Translations under genes and position numbers: made by a program
Source: Deinococcus gobiensis I-0
GTDB taxonomy: Bacteria; Deinococcota; Deinococci; Deinococcales; Deinococcaceae
DNA: 64,000 bases
Direction of reading: 5' to 3'
NCBI RefSeq assembly: GCF_000252445.1
Contig: NC_017790.1
Coordinates: 2,799,087 to 2,863,086, forward strand
Shown here: one piece after another, positions 61,206 to 64,000 of the stretch
How the letters are laid out: each line of letters begins with the position of its first letter
Numbering within the stretch: position 1 is the stretch's first letter
Notes under the pieces: generated by a model
What the model saw: only the letters and a program-made list of their open reading frames with translations
Databases searched by the model: none
What the model was told of the DNA's origin: nothing

Positions 61206-63983
61206 TCAGTACCTCCAGCTCACGGCAGGATCGGTGGTCGCGGCCCGCGCTTCGCCCGTCCAGTCGAAACGGTACGTGAGCTTCGTCTCACCCGCACCGA
61301 GAGTAGTGCTGAGGGTATTGCTGCCCTCTTTCAGGACAGCTCCCCCAGGCAGGGGGTCTTCCAGCCGGAATTCGGGCAGGTCACGCGGGGTGCTCAGGGT
61401 CAATTCCACGACGTAGCCGCCAGAAACGGCCGTCACCACCTTGTCTAGCCGTAAGTCACCTACTTGTAAGGAGGTGCGTCGTAGGGCGCCCACTTCTCCG
61501 CCCAGGGGTGCCAGCGGAAAGTCCACGCTGGTCAGGCCGCGCACCTGCACCGTGCGGGTCCCGCTCAGGCCGCCGTCGGCGGGCACGGCCAGCGCCGGGT
61601 AGGGCACCGTGCTGGGGTCCAGACGCAGCGCCTGCGTGCCGAAGGCCACATTGGAGAAGTGGTAGCGCCCGGCCGCGTCGGTCAGGGCCAGTCGGCCACC
61701 CGCCAGCACGATGCGCGCCCGCTCGATGGGGGTATCCACCCCGGCGTCGTAGCGCCCGTTGCGGTTGCGGTCCACATAGACCATACCCAGCAGGTCGGAC
61801 ACCGGCGCGAACTTCAGGGGGTCGAGGCGCACGGTGGCCTTCGCCTGGTTGCTGGCGATGGCCCGCGCCACGCCGCCCGCGCCGGTTCCCACGACCTGCA
61901 CCACGTTGTCGAGTTCGGTGGCCGCTTCGGGCGTCACGCGGATGGCGTAGGTGATGACCACCTCGCCCCCGGCGGGGATGGAGGCGACATTCCAGCGCAG
62001 CTGGCCGTCCGTGACCGCCGGGTCAGCGAAGGGCTGCCCGCCCAGGGTGGCCGTGCCCGGCAGGTACAGCAGACCGCGCGCGGGGGTATCGGTGATCACA
62101 GCGTCCACGACCGCCGTCGTGGCCGAGGCGTTGCGCACCCGCAGGGTGTAGGTCAGGCGGTCGCCGTAGGTCACGATCTGCGACGAGACGGTCTTGTCGA
62201 TCAGGAGCTGCGCGCTCCAGACCGGCGTGGCGACGGCGTTGCTGGGCAGCGGCGTGGGCAGTTCGGTCGTCACGAGGTTGAAGACGTTGGTCAGGGCCTC
62301 ACCGTCCACCGCGCGTGCGCTCACGGTCGCCTCGACTTTCAGGGTGCGCGACTCGCCCGGCGCCAGGGTGCCCAGCCGCCACTCGGCCACCTGGGCACCG
62401 GCCGCGCCGCTCAACGTGCCGCCGTCGGACGCGCCCTGGCCGTCCACGTGCGCGGGCAGCGGGTCGCTCACGACCACGCCGGTCAGGGGGCGGGCGAAGG
62501 GATTGCGCACCGTCAGCGTGTAGCTCAGGCGGTCGCCCACGGCCACCGTCGCGTCGGCCGCCAGGACCGCGCCGTCGGCCGAGGTCGCCACGACACTCTT
62601 GCGCAGCTCGGGCAGGCCGTTCTCGATGGCCGTCACGAGGTCGCGGGTGGTGTTGCTCGTGCCGCGCTCGCCCTGCACCGTGATCAGGGCGTCGAGGGCA
62701 CCGGTCTGCGAGGGCGAGTAGCACACCCGGACCAGCGAGGTCTGGCCGGGGGCCAGCGGCAGGGGCTGGGTCAGGGGCGCGCCGCCGGGGCCGGAGAGGG
62801 TCGCCTGCGCCGCGCCCTGCGGGTAGGTGATGACCACGCGGAAGTTGTCACTCACGTCGCCCGTGTTCTGGACGGTGTGGTCGAAGCACACCTGCTGGCC
62901 GACCACCGCGAAGGGACGGGTCTGGGTGTCCTGCGCGGTGCCTTCCGGGGCCAGGGGCTGATCGAGCGGGCCGATGGCGACGCCCGGCAGGTAGCGGACG
63001 TCGGCCGTGGCGGTGCTGCTCGCACTCAGGGCGCGGCTCTGTACGGTCGCCGTGTTGGGAATGACCCGGCCCTCGGCGCTGGGGGTCGCCAGCATCCGGA
63101 AGCTCAGGTTCAGGGTCTCGGCGGGCGCGAGGCTGGAAGCGCGCACGCGCACGCCGCGCACCGGCTGGGTTTCCTGGGCGCTCCAGGCCACGCCGTCGGA
63201 GGTGTATTCCAGGGTCCCCCGGCTGGCCGAGGCGCTGCCGGCCACGAAGCTCAGGCCCTGCGCGAGCTGGTCGGCCAGCAGGTCGGTCAGGACCACCTCA
63301 CGGCTGCTGCCCTGGCCCGCGTTTCCGGCGGTGACGTTCACGGTCGTCTCGGTGCCGGGGCGCACCAGGGCCGGGGTGAAGGTCTTGGTGACGTTCAGGA
63401 CCGGCGGCGCGCCCACCCGCACGCGGCTCACGTTCGCGCTGCTCTGGCTGCCGCCGCACGACGCGACGAGGTTCACGAAGGCGTCGCCCTGGTCGCTGGG
63501 ACCGGCGTCGGCGACCAGAAGCACGTCGGCGCTGGCGTCGGGCGCGAGGTCCACGCTGCTGATGAGCGGCTCGCCGCTGTCGAGCGCCCCGTTGCGGTTG
63601 AGGTCGGCGTACAGGGCCACGGCGGGGGCGAAGGCGCTGCCCTCCTCGCGGCGCGCGGCCAGGGGCAGCGTGGTCTGCGCGTTGCCCGCGTTGACCACCG
63701 TGTAACGGAACACGGCCCGCTCGCCCGGCAGCAGGTCGGCGCTCTGGCCGGGCGCCGCCACCGTGCCGCCGGGCGTGACACTGACGGCGCACACCGCCTG
63801 CACGGTCGTCGTGACGACGTTGCTGTCGCTGCGGGTATCGCCGCCGGGCGTCACCGCCTCGTAGGTCGCGGAGGCCTGGTTGTTGATGGCGGTGCCTGCG
63901 GGCGTCCCCGCCGCCAGGGCCGAGGTCACGCCGGCCAGCAGGCCAGTCAGCAAGGTGGTGTGCAGAGCGGGAAAGCGCGACAT
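61206..63983 (-). CDS. Secreted DUF11-repeat protein with SdrD-B/Cna-B-like domain
   Basis: A 925-residue protein with signal peptide ([21 protein letters not shown]). DUF11 units recur ([57 protein letters not shown]), and a Cna-B/SdrD-B-like unit [20 protein letters not shown]...[22 protein letters not shown] follows near residues 760-830. The last unit ([20 protein letters not shown]) resembles the first unit of the next protein (HRLPAGATPVPGSSLLGG). AAGGAG at 5 nt precedes ATG 63983; the operon promoter lies outside the window. Confidence 0.75.
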   Translation of the reverse strand: MSRFPALHTTLLTGLLAGVTSALAAGTPAGTAINNQASATYEAVTPGGDTRSDSNVVTTTVQAVCAVSVTPGGTVAAPGQSADLLPGERAVFRYTVVNAGNAQTTLPLAARREEGSAFAPAVALYADLNRNGALDSGEPLISSVDLAPDASADVLLVADAGPSDQGDAFVNLVASCGGSQSSANVSRVRVGAPPVLNVTKTFTPALVRPGTETTVNVTAGNAGQGSSREVVLTDLLADQLAQGLSFVAGSASASRGTLEYTSDGVAWSAQETQPVRGVRVRASSLAPAETLNLSFRMLATPSAEGRVIPNTATVQSRALSASSTATADVRYLPGVAIGPLDQPLAPEGTAQDTQTRPFAVVGQQVCFDHTVQNTGDVSDNFRVVITYPQGAAQATLSGPGGAPLTQPLPLAPGQTSLVRVCYSPSQTGALDALITVQGERGTSNTTRDLVTAIENGLPELRKSVVATSADGAVLAADATVAVGDRLSYTLTVRNPFARPLTGVVVSDPLPAHVDGQGASDGGTLSGAAGAQVAEWRLGTLAPGESRTLKVEATVSARAVDGEALTNVFNLVTTELPTPLPSNAVATPVWSAQLLIDKTVSSQIVTYGDRLTYTLRVRNASATTAVVDAVITDTPARGLLYLPGTATLGGQPFADPAVTDGQLRWNVASIPAGGEVVITYAIRVTPEAATELDNVVQVVGTGAGGVARAIASNQAKATVRLDPLKFAPVSDLLGMVYVDRNRNGRYDAGVDTPIERARIVLAGGRLALTDAAGRYHFSNVAFGTQALRLDPSTVPYPALAVPADGGLSGTRTVQVRGLTSVDFPLAPLGGEVGALRRTSLQVGDLRLDKVVTAVSGGYVVELTLSTPRDLPEFRLEDPLPGGAVLKEGSNTLSTTLGAGETKLTYRFDWTGEARAATTDPAVSWRY

Positions 63984-64000
63984 GGGATCTCCTTGAGGGG

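Overview
The window is a dense, high-GC bacterial chromosome segment that looks like Deinococcus. The evidence is the very frequent leaderless promoter pattern (a TAnnnT box 5-7 nt before the start codon), a nicotinamide phosphoribosyltransferase route to NAD, a TIGR03492-type lipid-A-disaccharide-synthase-like protein, soluble PhoR, UPF0173 hydrolase, TM2 proteins and a possible DdrA/Rad52-like protein. I see no insertion sequence, prophage, CRISPR array or replication origin. Genus assignment is inference from gene content and promoter style.

Layout. 1-4.7 kb: end-truncated SDR oxidoreductase, FtsH protease, secreted carboxylesterase, UPF0173 hydrolase. 4.9-12.5 kb: cyclic-di-AMP synthase CdaA with YbbR/CdaR partner, YqeK-type HD hydrolase, LytR-CpsA-Psr protein and RsfS, then the phosphate regulon core phoB-phoR-phoU and a peroxiredoxin. 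12.5-24 kb: two MFS transporters (one frameshifted), Zn-ribbon coiled-coil protein, Nth, tRNA-Trp, CutA, FtsB-like protein, thioesterase, ROK kinase, TM2 protein, nadV, rpoZ, a CBS/CorC protein. 24-32.8 kb: hemC-asparaginase, a membrane/Xre regulatory module, purK-purE with an LpxB-like gene, a tandem Nudix protein, methyltransferase and Zn-protease-like protein. 32.9-38.7 kb: a pheS...pheT operon split by five inserted ORFs, all joined by 4-nt stop/start overlaps. 38.7-49.4 kb: CHASE3 kinase/response regulator, K+/H+ antiporter, glyA, an ABC exporter with its own two-component system, a possible Rad52-like protein, phosphoesterase. 49.5-53.8 kb: tRNA-Asp, tRNA-Phe, complete preQ1 pathway queF-queD-queE-queC, EamA transporter. 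53.9-64 kb: a three-gene surface operon (DUF11 protein, outer-membrane-barrel-like protein, giant glycine-rich/DUF11 protein).

How genes work together. Translational coupling by ATGA/GTGA overlap is the rule inside operons (cdaA-cdaR, phoB-phoR, queD-queE, purE-purK, the whole pheS-pheT unit). Three genes (ftsH, yqeK, the EamA transporter) show the same signature upstream: a leaderless 10-15-codon mini-ORF whose stop overlaps the real start codon in ATGA. PhoB/PhoR and PhoU promoters share an 11-nt-period CTGAC direct repeat in place of a good -35, which is probably the local Pho box.

Most unusual points: the leaderless coupled mini-ORFs; a diverged second copy of the last 24 codons of pheS flanking a lower-GC cargo gene; the split pheST operon with a terminator-like attenuator in its leader; a multi-hairpin leader before queF; the possible Rad52-like protein; and the DUF11/barrel surface operon containing a lower-GC propeller-like segment.
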